Origin: Bacteroides faecichinchillae JCM 17102
GTDB taxonomy: Bacteria; Bacteroidota; Bacteroidia; Bacteroidales; Bacteroidaceae
Reading direction: 5' to 3'
Assembly (NCBI RefSeq): GCF_000614145.1
Contig: NZ_BAKK01000028.1
Location: 1 to 59,751 of the forward strand
DNA length: 59,751 bases
Part shown: positions 37,464 through 48,733 of the stretch, piece by piece
How positions within the stretch are numbered: the stretch's first letter is position 1
Layout: each line of letters opens with the position of its first letter
Made by a program: the position numbers and the translations under genes
Notes under the pieces: model-generated
What the model was told of the DNA's origin: nothing
The model's database searches: none
What the model saw: only the letters and a program-made list of their open reading frames with translations

Positions 37464-39365
37464 TTATTCAATCTTTCCATTAGCTGCCTCCGGATGTTCG
37501 CGCAACCATCGACGATATAATTCAAAAAATGTGGGAGCATCGAGTAACTCTATAGAAGGATCAATCTCAGCAATTTTATTCATCATTTGTTTATGCCAAG
37601 AAGGTGATTTAAGTATATCACGATACCATCCGAAGGGAATAGGACTGTGTTGCATATCCTGTACAATGAAATTAGCATTTTGCTCAGGTGTCTGAACTAA
37701 ATCCGAACCTGCACGTAGTATGGGCATATTACCGAAAAGTCGTGTGCGTGGTGTCTTTTGGGGTACTATTCCGTTGGGACTAAATGATGCATAACATTCT
37801 AATCCCTTGTCTGTTAAACCTGGTGCTTGACCGTCGATGACGAATCCGGTTATTGTCAGCCCCCATTTCTTATAATAAGGACGGCAATGTCTTGTCCAGG
37901 CATCCAGACCGTCGGGTAAACCTGATAATTCCCGTGGTGCTTGCAACATACCCGGCATGAGATAACCTGCACCGTTGTCAGCCGCTGCAAAATAATCGTT
38001 TGGCGAAGCTGTACGACGTATATAATCCATTACCATTGGTGCACGACGTTCGAGGACAGGGCTTATGCACCACATTAACGGTAATTTCCCACGTTCGGGG
38101 TCTTTCCATAGGTGGGGCAGTACACTTGTAATCCATGCTGAAGAGTCATAATCACCGACATAGAAGATAATGAATTTACGCCCCTCAATGCGTACATGAC
38201 CTTTATCATCCAGATAACCAAGATGTTGTAATTCTTCATCTGTGATCCACTTTTGTGGATATTGTTTTGCCGTAGGATAATGTTGCCAGAATGAGGCGTT
38301 TGCCAAAGCTCCATAACCAATAGCGTCAGCGTCTTTAAAGGTATTGTAAGCACTTATGATACGGCTGAATTCCCATTCCGTAGCTACATCTTCATGTGAA
38401 CCTCCTGCATGACGGGTATATTTATATGCCCAAGCGGGAAAACCACCTATGTGACATATCTTCTTGCCACGATTTATGCGGTATGCTTCACTAAGCATTT
38501 CGGTGAGAGTGGAGAAGTCGCTACCGACAGGTTGTGCTTTTTCGTCTGTTGCTGATTCATCAGCCCATGGGGAGAGATCGAAAAAGAATGCGCGGTGGCT
38601 GACAAAAAAGTCATGATTGGTAAGACAGTGAGCATTTATGGGCGCTGAGTGTGGGCTTTGTTTCCAATATTGGTCCAGATAGTAAGCTCCATATTCACCG
38701 CTACAACGATTACGTTTCATATAATTGCTTATAAACCAAATATATGGATCGTTTTTTATGGAACCGGTTGACGGACGGTCAGTTTGAGGAATTTGCCCTT
38801 GTCCTGTGAACATAGATGTACCGTCACGATTTACAAGCCATACTTTGACTTTTAGTTTGGGACCATTCATAATTAGCCGATTGTATAAACTTCCTTCCGA
38901 AGTATCGTAGCGAATAGCTATGAGATCTTCTATTCCGGCTACAGCCGAAGCTACACACGATGTGGAAGCAACATTCGTATCATAAACTACAGCACCACGA
39001 ATTTTCTTTTTATAATCCTCGGTAAGCTTAACGATGTCATTGTAGTACACTGTATCACGTCTGTTAAGCCATTTACCTTTTTGTCTATATAGGTCCCACC
39101 AATATCGATCAACTTCCATGAATTCATTTTTCACGTAATTGATGTAAATGTGCGGTGCATTGCGATTGACAACACCCTGTAAAGTTGCAACACAGTGTAG
39201 TATATCCCATATCTCGTTTACTTGTGTTTGGCTATCCGGTGAGTAATTCCACATATATGATAAATCCAGATATGCTATTGGCTCGGTAGTTTTTTGTTGA
39301 TTTGCGGCAAATAGCAGCGTATTGAGAGTCATTGCGATAATTGTAAGGAGAAGTTTTCGTGTCAT
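37464..39365 (-). CDS. exported GxGYxYP family putative glycoside hydrolase
   Basis: A 633-residue exported protein with a signal peptide (to about residue 20, TLLFAANQ). The name-giving motif appears as NGAGYLMPG in the C-terminal domain. Other conserved-looking segments are YLDLSYMWNY near the N-terminus, HIGGFPAWAYKYT, FYVGDYDSSAWITSVLP and WCISPVLERRAP. The GxGYxYP family is widespread in Bacteroidetes and is presumed to act on carbohydrates, but I know of no demonstrated reaction. It is on the same strand as, and downstream of, the GH5 and agarase-like genes, separated from GH5 by about 400 nt holding a hairpin, so it may be transcribed separately. Confidence 0.85.
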   Translation of the reverse strand: MTRKLLLTIIAMTLNTLLFAANQQKTTEPIAYLDLSYMWNYSPDSQTQVNEIWDILHCVATLQGVVNRNAPHIYINYVKNEFMEVDRYWWDLYRQKGKWLNRRDTVYYNDIVKLTEDYKKKIRGAVVYDTNVASTSCVASAVAGIEDLIAIRYDTSEGSLYNRLIMNGPKLKVKVWLVNRDGTSMFTGQGQIPQTDRPSTGSIKNDPYIWFISNYMKRNRCSGEYGAYYLDQYWKQSPHSAPINAHCLTNHDFFVSHRAFFFDLSPWADESATDEKAQPVGSDFSTLTEMLSEAYRINRGKKICHIGGFPAWAYKYTRHAGGSHEDVATEWEFSRIISAYNTFKDADAIGYGALANASFWQHYPTAKQYPQKWITDEELQHLGYLDDKGHVRIEGRKFIIFYVGDYDSSAWITSVLPHLWKDPERGKLPLMWCISPVLERRAPMVMDYIRRTASPNDYFAAADNGAGYLMPGMLQAPRELSGLPDGLDAWTRHCRPYYKKWGLTITGFVIDGQAPGLTDKGLECYASFSPNGIVPQKTPRTRLFGNMPILRAGSDLVQTPEQNANFIVQDMQHSPIPFGWYRDILKSPSWHKQMMNKIAEIDPSIELLDAPTFFELYRRWLREHPEAANGKIE

Positions 39366-39771
39366 AGCTGAAAAGATTTGGTATTTTGCAAATATAGTTG
39401 ATTTTTGTGAATCAGATTGATAAAAAACGGATAATTGAGCAGTCAGATACGTGTTTTTTTGTTATATTTATAATGTAGGATATGCCACAGGAAGTCTGAA
39501 GAACTTATCCGGATCGGTGGAAAAATCACAGAAATGTAGATGAATAAAGAGCAGATAATGAATCCATTGGACGCGATTCGTGGGCGTGTTTTCGGTCTAA
39601 CAATACAAAAAAGGTCCAATAATATGAAGTGAATTTAACTCGATGAACGTCAATTAGTGTTGGTTTGGGAAGGATGAAGAGAACGGCTATACAACCGTAT
39701 TTCCTATTCCTGAGAAAATACGGTTGATGACAAATATGAAACAAAATTTCGGATATTGATGTTTTGAAAAA
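39366..39771. other. gap between GH5 and GxGYxYP genes, with strong hairpin
   Basis: About 400 nt without a credible gene. CAACCGTATTT (39692-39702) and AAATACGGTTG (39716-39726) form a perfect 11-bp stem with a 13-nt loop, about 45 nt after the GH5 stop codon. No long T run follows on the minus strand, so it is either a weak terminator or an mRNA-stabilising hairpin. The remaining part should hold the promoter of the GxGYxYP gene. Confidence 0.6.
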
Positions 39772-40854
39772 TCATTTTCCTGTCAGCACATCAATCATTT
39801 GTTGTTGTTTCTCGTTATTTCGGATAATTCCAAATCCTCCTTTGTAGTCCCAATTGGCGTATCCGATACCATATTTTTCGCAGATGGATACGATGTCTTT
39901 ATACCATTGTATACGATCTTTTTCGGGTGCTCCATGGATAACGCCAAACTCTCCAAGATAGGCTTTCTTACCAAGCTGGGTTGCTGCATCAAAGGCTTGT
40001 TTGATTTGATTCTCCAAAGTGTTGATGTCATTGTAGCCATTTTTGCCGGCTGCATAGCCATAACGGTTTTTCATGGATTGTTCCATTGCTTCGAAATCAT
40101 TATCAGATATAAGATTACCGGGATAATGTATAGTGCATGGAATATCCTTCATGTCTGTCCATGATGCACGATAGTGGGTAAACATGAACGGATTGTAGAA
40201 ATGAAAACTAATGATAATATTTTTATCATCCTTAGGGACACGTAGTTGTTTTACTGTGTCAAATGACTGCCAACGGTTTGAACCGATGATGATGGTGCGC
40301 TTGGGCTCTAATTCTCTTACAACAGCCAAACAATGATTGACTATAGTATTCCATACCTCCGGATCATCTGCCACAGGTTCATTCATAAGTTCGTATGCTA
40401 CCATCGAACGAGGATATTTTGCTAACTCAGCAGATATTTTGCGCCAACATTCATAGAATCGTTCTTGTGCTTTCTTTTCTGTGAATAGCGGCTTGTCTTG
40501 TGCGTTAAAGTGATGGGTTCGAATGATATGCAGATCAACTACAGCACGCAAGTCAAACTCTTTGCACCATCCTAATGCTTTATGTAAAAGTCCGAATGCT
40601 TCTGAGTCAGGAGTTAAATCTTCGTTGAACATTTGTTCTTCATCGATGGGAATTCTCAGATGGTCGAATCCAGACTCTGCCAAGAACTTTACATCGTCGC
40701 GTGTAAACCACTTTATACGTTCTTCCCCTCGGCTATCACTCTGTGACAACCAATGACTGATGTTTATACCTCGATGAATAGTGAATGACTTGGCATTGCA
40801 AGTGCATAGCATCGTTGTAACTGTCATAATAAATAGCAGAAAAATCTTTTTCAT
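39772..40854 (-). CDS. exported GH5 family glycoside hydrolase (cellulase-like)
   Basis: A 360-residue endo-acting beta-glycanase or glucosidase of family GH5. A signal peptide (to about residue 21, MLCTCNAKS) precedes the barrel. Family landmarks are RGINISHWLSQ, FDHLRIPID, the acid/base Glu in VAYELMNEPVADD, FHFYNPFMFTHYRASW, and the nucleophile Glu in KKAYLGEFGVIHG. The final Trp in GIGYANWDYKGGFGI is also typical. It lies 32 nt after the agarase-like gene on the same strand, so the two are probably co-transcribed. Substrate cannot be told from the sequence. Confidence 0.92.
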   Translation of the reverse strand: MKKIFLLFIMTVTTMLCTCNAKSFTIHRGINISHWLSQSDSRGEERIKWFTRDDVKFLAESGFDHLRIPIDEEQMFNEDLTPDSEAFGLLHKALGWCKEFDLRAVVDLHIIRTHHFNAQDKPLFTEKKAQERFYECWRKISAELAKYPRSMVAYELMNEPVADDPEVWNTIVNHCLAVVRELEPKRTIIIGSNRWQSFDTVKQLRVPKDDKNIIISFHFYNPFMFTHYRASWTDMKDIPCTIHYPGNLISDNDFEAMEQSMKNRYGYAAGKNGYNDINTLENQIKQAFDAATQLGKKAYLGEFGVIHGAPEKDRIQWYKDIVSICEKYGIGYANWDYKGGFGIIRNNEKQQQMIDVLTGK

Positions 40855-40886
40855 GGTATTTGTATGTTAAATGGTTGATTAGTTGC

Positions 40887-42816
40887 TTACCACTCGTCAG
40901 GACCGTGATCATGCCCCCGTGGGCGAACCGGCTTTTCAGAATAAGGTAATTCTTTGCCTGAGTGGACCGCATAAAGTCTCTTAGCTGAATCCATCATTGC
41001 TTTGGTTTGCTCTTTATATGGACGGTCAGTGACGTCTATGCAACCACAGTTATAATTTTCACCATCCATACGTCCTAATATATCCTGATCATACCATGTA
41101 AAATAGGCAGTGCCAATAAGTCCCGGGTGGGCGTATCCATTCTCTACATAATATCGGTATGCTATTCCACGTTCTTTTTGTGAATCAACTTGCCAAAGAG
41201 ATTGGCCTTGTCCACGATCAACCGTACCAAAATGAAATTCACCAATGATCATTGGGCGACCAGACTCTGCTAATACGCGGTCCATCATTTTGCTATCTGG
41301 TGCAAGTGCATAGCAGTTGAAACTGATGACATCAAATACTTTACTACAAATATCCAATAGTTTACCATTAACAGCATGTATATCTCCAAAGCGATAGCCG
41401 AGATTGAGATGATTGGGATCGAGTTTCATCTGCATCGCCTTCAATTCTTCAATATATCGGCGGAATGTATCATATACGAATGCTTTACGTGTTTCAGGGG
41501 TATCGCCATTTTGAGTTAGGTATTTTATTAAAGCAGTTTTAATTCCTCTTTCAGGACCGTCGATGATTAGTTTACATACGCGTTGCTCTTGCCCTACCCA
41601 AACAGGTTCGTTCCCCATAAAATAACCTATCAGCCAGGGATTATCACGATTGGGGTCAATGGTATGACGCATTGAACGTTCTAACTTTTCATGAAAGTTC
41701 TCTTCATAAATATTACCCAAACCCATAAGAGAAGCATCAGCACCAGCGGGGTAGAGTGTGCACATAAAGGCTTTTCGGTTCAGTTGCTCTAAACGTTTGT
41801 CGGACCAGTTACCAATGGTATTCACCCCCCATTTGTCCATACGTTTAATTGTGGTTTCGGCAGCTTTAGTGAAGTTATCTTCACCATAACGCCGTTCGAG
41901 ATTCCAAGCATCATAGTATGCTATCGTACCATTGCGTGAATCAGTCTTGTGAATGAATTTTTCGGGTGGTAGTTGCTTAAGCATATTTTCGCGATGTTCG
42001 ACATTACGTACTGAACCTCCTCCTGAATTGTACACACAGTCGACACCTACTGAAAGGAACAGATATCCTTCAGGATCGACGAACCACCAACGTCCGTCAA
42101 TACATTCGGTACGGAAAAATCCGGTACCTTTGATGCGATGAGCTTTATAACCGCCGTATTTCGAATAACCGTAAAGTTTTTCTGCTGATACTTTTTCTTG
42201 TTCCTCAGCATGCCATGCTTTTTGAAGTTGATTTGATGAGTGTATCTTATTTGGATAATCGACTAAGTTGGACTGTCCGAATTCATCTAGTGCAGGTATT
42301 TCTCCCAGATAGGTATCTCCCGGATCATTAACAGCAAGTTCAATGTTACGAATTTCGAAGGTTTGATCGCCGATTGGTGCTCGCATACGTGCTCCAAGTG
42401 AATCAACTCCTGTCATAGGACCTACATTTCCGCCAATATTTATCCACCCTGTGTAACGTGCTGATTGTAAGTGGCAGCCATATCAACCGCGGAAGCTGGA
42501 GGTTCGCTAAAAAAACGTATGGGAATGGCTAGACGATTCCATTGGCCGGGGGTATAAGAATGAATACGCACTTCATCGTAACCATGTGAGGTGGTAAATC
42601 CCAAATGAAAACGTTGTGAGGTTGATACTTTCATTTCGATGATCACATAATTATAGCCATTCCAGTCTGTAGGCATTTTAGGTTGATGTCATGAATAGCG
42701 ATTTTACCGCCAGACATCTCTCGTGAGGAATTAAAGCGAATGCTGTGGCTTGGTGAGTTGGCCACTGTTGTTACTGCCCAGAATGACAGTAAAGTACAAA
42801 TAATGTGTAATTTCAT
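40887..42816 (-). CDS. agarase-like glycoside hydrolase, two frameshifts
   Basis: Large exported glycosidase. It reads in three frames from ATG at 42814-42816 (MKLHIICTLLSFWAVTTVA signal peptide). A one-base loss near 42681 moves into DWNGYNYVIIEMK. A second, near 42457, moves into the main frame, which reads YTGWINIGG upstream of MTGVDSLGARMRAP. The N-terminal part is a beta-sandwich like the carbohydrate-binding front of agarases. The barrel has FWFVDPEGYLF-like residues (RWWFVDPEGYLFLSVGVD), the acid/base candidate in GYFMGNEPVW and the nucleophile candidate in MIIGEFHFGT. It resembles GH50/agarase-annotated proteins, but family assignment is tentative. Both lesions are losses in GG/GGG-type runs, so they may be sequence errors. 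The C-terminal RPRGHDHGPDEW is unusual. Confidence 0.7.
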
Positions 42817-42963
42817 AATGTATAGCAGTTTAGTTTGATAGCTAAAAACAAAGGTAAGATTTTTATTTTATTTTATACTTAAAAAATAGGCCGTCTTGCA
42901 ATAAATTGTAAAACAGCCTATATCATATAAAGCTTTCGATCAGAAAGAATTAGTATAAAATCT

Positions 42964-44139
42964 TTAATCGAAGAAACTCTTGAATTTCTTAAATATTTTC
43001 TCTTTTACGGAAGTACTAGGCTTAAAATTATCGGAATCGTCCATTTTTTCAAGCATACTCTTTTCTTCTTTGTTCAGAGCTTCCGGTACATAGATGCTGA
43101 TGTTTACCAATAAATCTCCTGTTCCGTAACCATTAACATTTGGAAGTCCTTTGCCACGTAAGCGAAGAACCTTTCCTGGTTGTGTACCTGAATCGATTTT
43201 TACTTTTACTTTCCCGTCAATTGTAGGAATTTCTACTGCACCACCTAGCGCGGCTGTTGGAAAACTTAATAATAGATTATAGATTAAATCATTTTCGTCA
43301 CGAATCAAGTCCGGATGCGGTTCTTCTTCTACAAGGATCAGCAGATCTCCTGGTACACCATTGTGCTTTCCGGCATTTCCTTTTCCACTCATGGAAAGCT
43401 GCATACCGTCTGCTACTCCGGCAGGAATCTGTACGGTTACTACTTCCTCGCCATAAATAATTCCGTCTCCTCCACACTCGTTACACTTGTTCTTGATGAT
43501 TTTACCTTCACCATTACAAGTTGGACAAGTAGCACGAGTTTGCATGGTCCCTAAGATTGTTTGCTGGTTACGGATTACTGTACCACTACCTTTACAAGTT
43601 GGACAAGTTTCTGTGTCTCCGTCACTTTCAGCACCTGTACCATGACAGTGATTACATGGTACATATTTTTTGAGTTTGAATTTCTTTTCTACTCCTGTTG
43701 AGATTTCTTTTAAAGTCAGTTTCACCTTCACACGAAGATCGCTACCGCGATAGCGTCTTTGCTGTGTGCTACCACCACCGCCAAATCCACTGAAACCACC
43801 AAAGCCTCCGCCACGGCCTCCGAAGATATCACCAAACATAGAGAAGATATCATCCATAGACATACCTTCGCCACCGAAACCTCCGAATGGACCGCCATTG
43901 CCTGCCGCACCGCTTACGCCTGCGTGTCCGAACTGATCATAACGCGAACGTTTGTCCGGATTGCTCAATACATCATATGCTTCGGCGGCCTCTTTAAATT
44001 TCTCTTCCGCCGTTTTATCACCCGGGTTTTTATCCGGGTGATATTGGATTGCTTTCTTGCGATAAGCTTTTTTTATTTCTTCTACTGTGGCTGTCTTCGA
44101 TACTTCCAGCACTTCATAATAATCTCTTTTTTCTGCCAT
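42964..44139 (-). CDS. dnaJ: chaperone protein DnaJ
   Basis: Hsp40 co-chaperone that delivers unfolded substrates to DnaK and stimulates its ATPase. From the second in-frame ATG (44139, [16 protein letters not shown]) it is 391 residues. The 7-residue extension to 44160 is not typical. Domains in order are the J domain with YHPDKNPGD, a long Gly/Phe-rich linker ([13 protein letters not shown]), four CxxCxGxG zinc repeats ([32 protein letters not shown]), and two C-terminal beta domains. It sits downstream of grpE on the same strand with about 50 nt between, a standard heat-shock operon. No CIRCE-like inverted repeat was seen upstream. Confidence 0.97.
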   Translation of the reverse strand: MAEKRDYYEVLEVSKTATVEEIKKAYRKKAIQYHPDKNPGDKTAEEKFKEAAEAYDVLSNPDKRSRYDQFGHAGVSGAAGNGGPFGGFGGEGMSMDDIFSMFGDIFGGRGGGFGGFSGFGGGGSTQQRRYRGSDLRVKVKLTLKEISTGVEKKFKLKKYVPCNHCHGTGAESDGDTETCPTCKGSGTVIRNQQTILGTMQTRATCPTCNGEGKIIKNKCNECGGDGIIYGEEVVTVQIPAGVADGMQLSMSGKGNAGKHNGVPGDLLILVEEEPHPDLIRDENDLIYNLLLSFPTAALGGAVEIPTIDGKVKVKIDSGTQPGKVLRLRGKGLPNVNGYGTGDLLVNISIYVPEALNKEEKSMLEKMDDSDNFKPSTSVKEKIFKKFKSFFD

Positions 44140-44192
44140 CTTTATTTTGTTTTCAGCCAATCATTATTCATTATTCATCGTTCATTAAATAA

Positions 44193-44771
44193 CTATTCTC
44201 CGACCACCACTTTTGCATGGCGGATTACTTTGTCATTTAATGTATATCCGGTTTGTACACAATCCAGGATTTTTCCTTTTTGTTCCTTAGTCGGTGCAGG
44301 AATAACGGCGATTGCTTCATGATAATCGGTATCCAATGGTTGGTTGATAGTTTCGATTACTTTTACTCCGTTTTGTCCCAGAACTGCTATGAATTTGTTG
44401 TAGATTAGTTCGACACCCTCTTTAACAGCATTGACATCTTTAGCTGTTTCCATAGTCTTAATTGCACGTTCGAAGTCATCAATTACAGGTAAAATGCTAC
44501 TGATGCTTTTTTCGCTACCGTTCAGGATAAGTTCTGCTTTTTCCTTTATTGTACGTTTACGATAGTTATCGAATTCAGCAGAGAGACGCAGATATTTGTC
44601 TTTCTGTTCTTCGATGGTAGCATTAGCTTCATCGAGTTCTTTCTCTAACTTTTCTTCCGGAGTCAGAGGAGTTACATCTTCCGCTTGTTCATTCTGCGGT
44701 TGATCCGCTGTATTCTGAGTTTCTTCAACGTTCAGTTCTTCTTCTTTTACTTTTTTTTCTTTAGGGTCCAT
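44193..44771 (-). CDS. grpE: nucleotide exchange factor GrpE
   Basis: Exchanges ADP for ATP on DnaK. The 192-residue protein has an acidic disordered N-terminus (about residues 1-45) and a long coiled coil (LEKELDEANATIEEQKDKYL). The conserved DNYRKRTIKEKAE follows, then the C-terminal beta domain with the signature DTDYHEAIAVI and VQTGYTLNDKVIRHAKVVV. It leads the grpE-dnaJ pair. The minus-strand leader upstream has no obvious exact -7 consensus. Confidence 0.96.
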   Translation of the reverse strand: MDPKEKKVKEEELNVEETQNTADQPQNEQAEDVTPLTPEEKLEKELDEANATIEEQKDKYLRLSAEFDNYRKRTIKEKAELILNGSEKSISSILPVIDDFERAIKTMETAKDVNAVKEGVELIYNKFIAVLGQNGVKVIETINQPLDTDYHEAIAVIPAPTKEQKGKILDCVQTGYTLNDKVIRHAKVVVGE

Positions 44772-44916
44772 ATCTTAATCTATTTTTTGTTCATAATATC
44801 AAAATACCGAGCAAAAACTTTGCCAATATGGCGGTTTTGCCAAAAAACGTTGCAAAGGTAATACATTTATGCCAGATTGACACATTCCTAATAGTTCATT
44901 ATTCATTTTAAATGTC

Positions 44917-44924
44917 TACCTTTG
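44917..44924 (+). promoter_or_regulatory. -7 promoter box for ABC-F gene
   Basis: TACCTTTG matches TAnnTTTG exactly, 49 nt before the ATG at 44973. No clear TTTG was found at the -33 spacing. Confidence 0.5.
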
Positions 44925-44969
44925 CACACTCAAAAGGTCAATAGTAACTAGTAAAATAGTAAATAATAG

Positions 44970-46589
<1,620 letters not shown>

Positions 46590-46610
46590 TAAATAATCGT
46601 TTATAAATAG

Positions 46611-46669
46611 CGGGCTGAAAGTTTAACTAAATGTAATCCGTATGGATTGTTAGTTTGGCTTTCAGCCCG
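46611..46669. terminator. bidirectional terminator between convergent genes
   Basis: CGGGCTGAAAG (46611-46621) pairs perfectly with CTTTCAGCCCG (46659-46669). Inside the loop AATCC and GGATT can pair as well. It sits between the ABC-F gene and the convergent BspA-like gene and can serve both. Confidence 0.8.
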
Positions 46670-46684
46670 AATTATATACTGGAA

Positions 46685-47740
46685 TTATTTCTTGTAAATC
46701 AGTTTACTAGGAGTATTTGCTCCAAACAAATCATCACCTAATGTAGTAATTTTATTTCCTGTAGCTACAACGTGTCGAAGATTGTCGCATCCCATGAATG
46801 CTCCATATTCAATAGCTGTTACACTGGGTGGTAGCTCTAATGTGCCGCAAAGACGTCCGCAATTACTGAATACCCGTTGTCCTATAGATTTGAGGTTATG
46901 TGGTAAATAAACCCTCAATAGGTATTTTTTTTGTGAAAAAGTGAAATCCGGAATCGCGGTAACATTTGTGTTGGAAATGTCAATAGAGACTAAATTAGGC
47001 ATATAGTCACGTATTAATTTGAAGTCTGCATTATCAAGTTTTCCTTCAATAGTCAGAAAATTAATATCTTTTGGCTGTAATCCGGCACTGATTATTTCAT
47101 CTTCTAACTTACCCATTGCTCCAACTTGCAACGTCGTTTCTACCGGTTCTCCTTCAATGAAAGCAAATTTTTCCCATCTGTTTTTATTGCGATATTCGTC
47201 ACTACTACCTAACGGAACAAATATAGCGGTTATGCTATCTGCTAATGCTTCCGGTAGCAAATTAGGAGCTGTCTTTTTTCGGATCTGACAGATTTTTAGT
47301 TTATCACAACCTTTGAATGCAGCGTCTTCTATATTCTTGGTCTTTTCAGAGAGAATAACTTTCTCAAGAGTTGCTTTTCCTTTCGTTACACCATTTACTA
47401 CGTTTGAAAATGCATAAGCTGGAATAAAATTCGGCATATACATATAAAACTTTCCATCTGGATAAGTTCCTGCTTTTCCGCTATACATCTTTATTTCAGC
47501 ATTAGAGATATCCAATACTTTCAGATTATTAAATTCATCTCGCAGATGCCTAAAGTCTTCCGCGTTCAGTTTTCCTGTTAGTGTCAGATGCGTTACACTG
47601 TTTGCTTCTTCTTGAGTCATCATGGAAATCAGTGTGCCGGGTTTGCTGACATAATAGGTTTTACTCACTTGTGAGGCTGCTCCTAAAGCGTTAGTAGCCA
47701 GTAATAAACTTATCAGTAGTTGTCTAATTTTCATAATCAT
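46685..47740 (-). CDS. exported BspA-like leucine-rich repeat protein
   Basis: A 351-residue secreted or surface protein. A signal peptide (to about residue 23, ALGAASQ) is followed by BspA-type/LRR_5 leucine-rich repeats. Examples are LTLTGKLNAEDFRHLRDEFNN-like segments, LKVLDISNAEI, IPAYAFSN, TKNIEDAAFKGCDKL, IPDFTFSQKKYLLRVYLP, IGQRVFSNCGRL and VTAIEYGAFMGCDNL. BspA-type repeats usually mediate adhesion or protein contacts. There is no anchor motif. The last residues (GANTPSKLIYKK) end the repeat array without a C-terminal secretion domain. It is divergent from the CPBP protease gene. Confidence 0.82.
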   Translation of the reverse strand: MIMKIRQLLISLLLATNALGAASQVSKTYYVSKPGTLISMMTQEEANSVTHLTLTGKLNAEDFRHLRDEFNNLKVLDISNAEIKMYSGKAGTYPDGKFYMYMPNFIPAYAFSNVVNGVTKGKATLEKVILSEKTKNIEDAAFKGCDKLKICQIRKKTAPNLLPEALADSITAIFVPLGSSDEYRNKNRWEKFAFIEGEPVETTLQVGAMGKLEDEIISAGLQPKDINFLTIEGKLDNADFKLIRDYMPNLVSIDISNTNVTAIPDFTFSQKKYLLRVYLPHNLKSIGQRVFSNCGRLCGTLELPPSVTAIEYGAFMGCDNLRHVVATGNKITTLGDDLFGANTPSKLIYKK

Positions 47741-47805
47741 GCAGATTTATTCATACAAATATAGGAAAAATAGATAAAATACGACGTTATTTTATGTTTT
47801 ATATC

Positions 47806-47813
47806 TAATTTTG
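47806..47813 (+). promoter_or_regulatory. -7 promoter box for CPBP protease gene
   Basis: TAATTTTG fits TAnnTTTG exactly and lies 24 nt before the ATG at 47838. The divergent BspA-like gene starts 66 nt upstream on the other strand. Confidence 0.5.
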
Positions 47814-47837
47814 CAACCTGATAACACATTATAAAAA

Positions 47838-48733
47838 ATGGAAGTGGAAGAATTGATTGAAAAAAGGAAGCTCAACGTATTCCTGCATGGGTAAGTATCT
47901 TACTAATGATGGTGGGGGGCTTTATGTTTTTTGGGCTATATAGTACGATCGTTAGTTGGGGATTAGCGGTAACTATTGGGGAAGGAGTGATGAAAGCAGG
48001 GATGTGGAAGTATATTATAGCAGAATTCTGTATGTTGCTGGCTGTTCTTTCTTCGGCAATGATTCTGCTTTATTGGGAGCGTCGTCCTTTTTCAGATTTG
48101 GGATTATCTCTAAAAGGTCATATTGAAGGAATTTGGTATGGAGCTTTATTGGCCTTTGCAATATACGTTATTGGTTTTGGTTTGTCTTATGTTTTTGGAT
48201 TAGTAGATGTAACAGGTTTTCAATTTGATCCTGTAACATTAGTATGGACTTTCTGTTTTTTCTTGCTTGTTGCATTGACGGAAGAAATTATGATGCGTGG
48301 CTATATTTTGGGACGATTGATGCACACTAAACTAAATAAGTTTCTTTCTCTTTTGATCTCCTCTTTATTATTTGCTACTATGCACCTTTTTAATCCGAGT
48401 ATTTCTTTTTTACCAATGTTGAATCTGGTGCTTGCCGGGATGCTTCTTGGAGCACCTTTTTTATATACCCGTAATCTTTGCTTTCCTTTGTCACTCCATC
48501 TTTTTTGGAATTGGATACAAGGCCCAATATTAGGCTATGAAGTGAGTGGTAATGATTTTGGTACTTCAATGCTGACTTTGTACTTGCCTGAAGAAAATGT
48601 ACTAAATGGCGGAGCCTTCGGGTTTGAAGGCTCGCTCATTTGTACAGTACTTATGATTGTATTTACTATTCTGATTATATGGTGGGGAGAGAAAAGAGAA
48701 GCAATCAGTCTTGCGGTACCCCGATCATGCTAA
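47838..48733 (+). CDS. CPBP family intramembrane metalloprotease, 5' frameshift
   Basis: Integral-membrane glutamic/metallo-type protease of the CPBP (Abi, CAAX-processing-like) family. The ATG at 47838 encodes MEVEELIEKRK. A single lost A near 47868 then shifts the frame, after which AQRIPAWVSILLMMVGG continues to the stop. Family motifs are in place: EEIMMRGYILGRL (Glu-Glu-x3-Arg), FATMHLFNPS (Phe-x3-His) and LHLFWNW (His-x3-Asn). About seven hydrophobic segments are visible. The gene converges on tex and overlaps it by 29 nt. Its last residues (SLAVPRSC) lie inside the antisense of tex, so the native stop may have been lost. Confidence 0.85.

Noticed and set aside
39526..39744. 72-residue minus-strand ORF
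   Set aside because: It overlaps the strong hairpin at 39692-39726, lacks family-like composition, and has no upstream signal. It appears to be a chance frame.
39799..40164. 121-residue + strand ORF opposite the GH5 gene
   Set aside because: It is a shadow of the GH5 reading frame on the other strand, with no independent support.
43759..44322. 187-residue + strand ORF opposite dnaJ/grpE
   Set aside because: It is antisense to conserved chaperone genes and its length follows from their GC-skewed Gly-rich codons.
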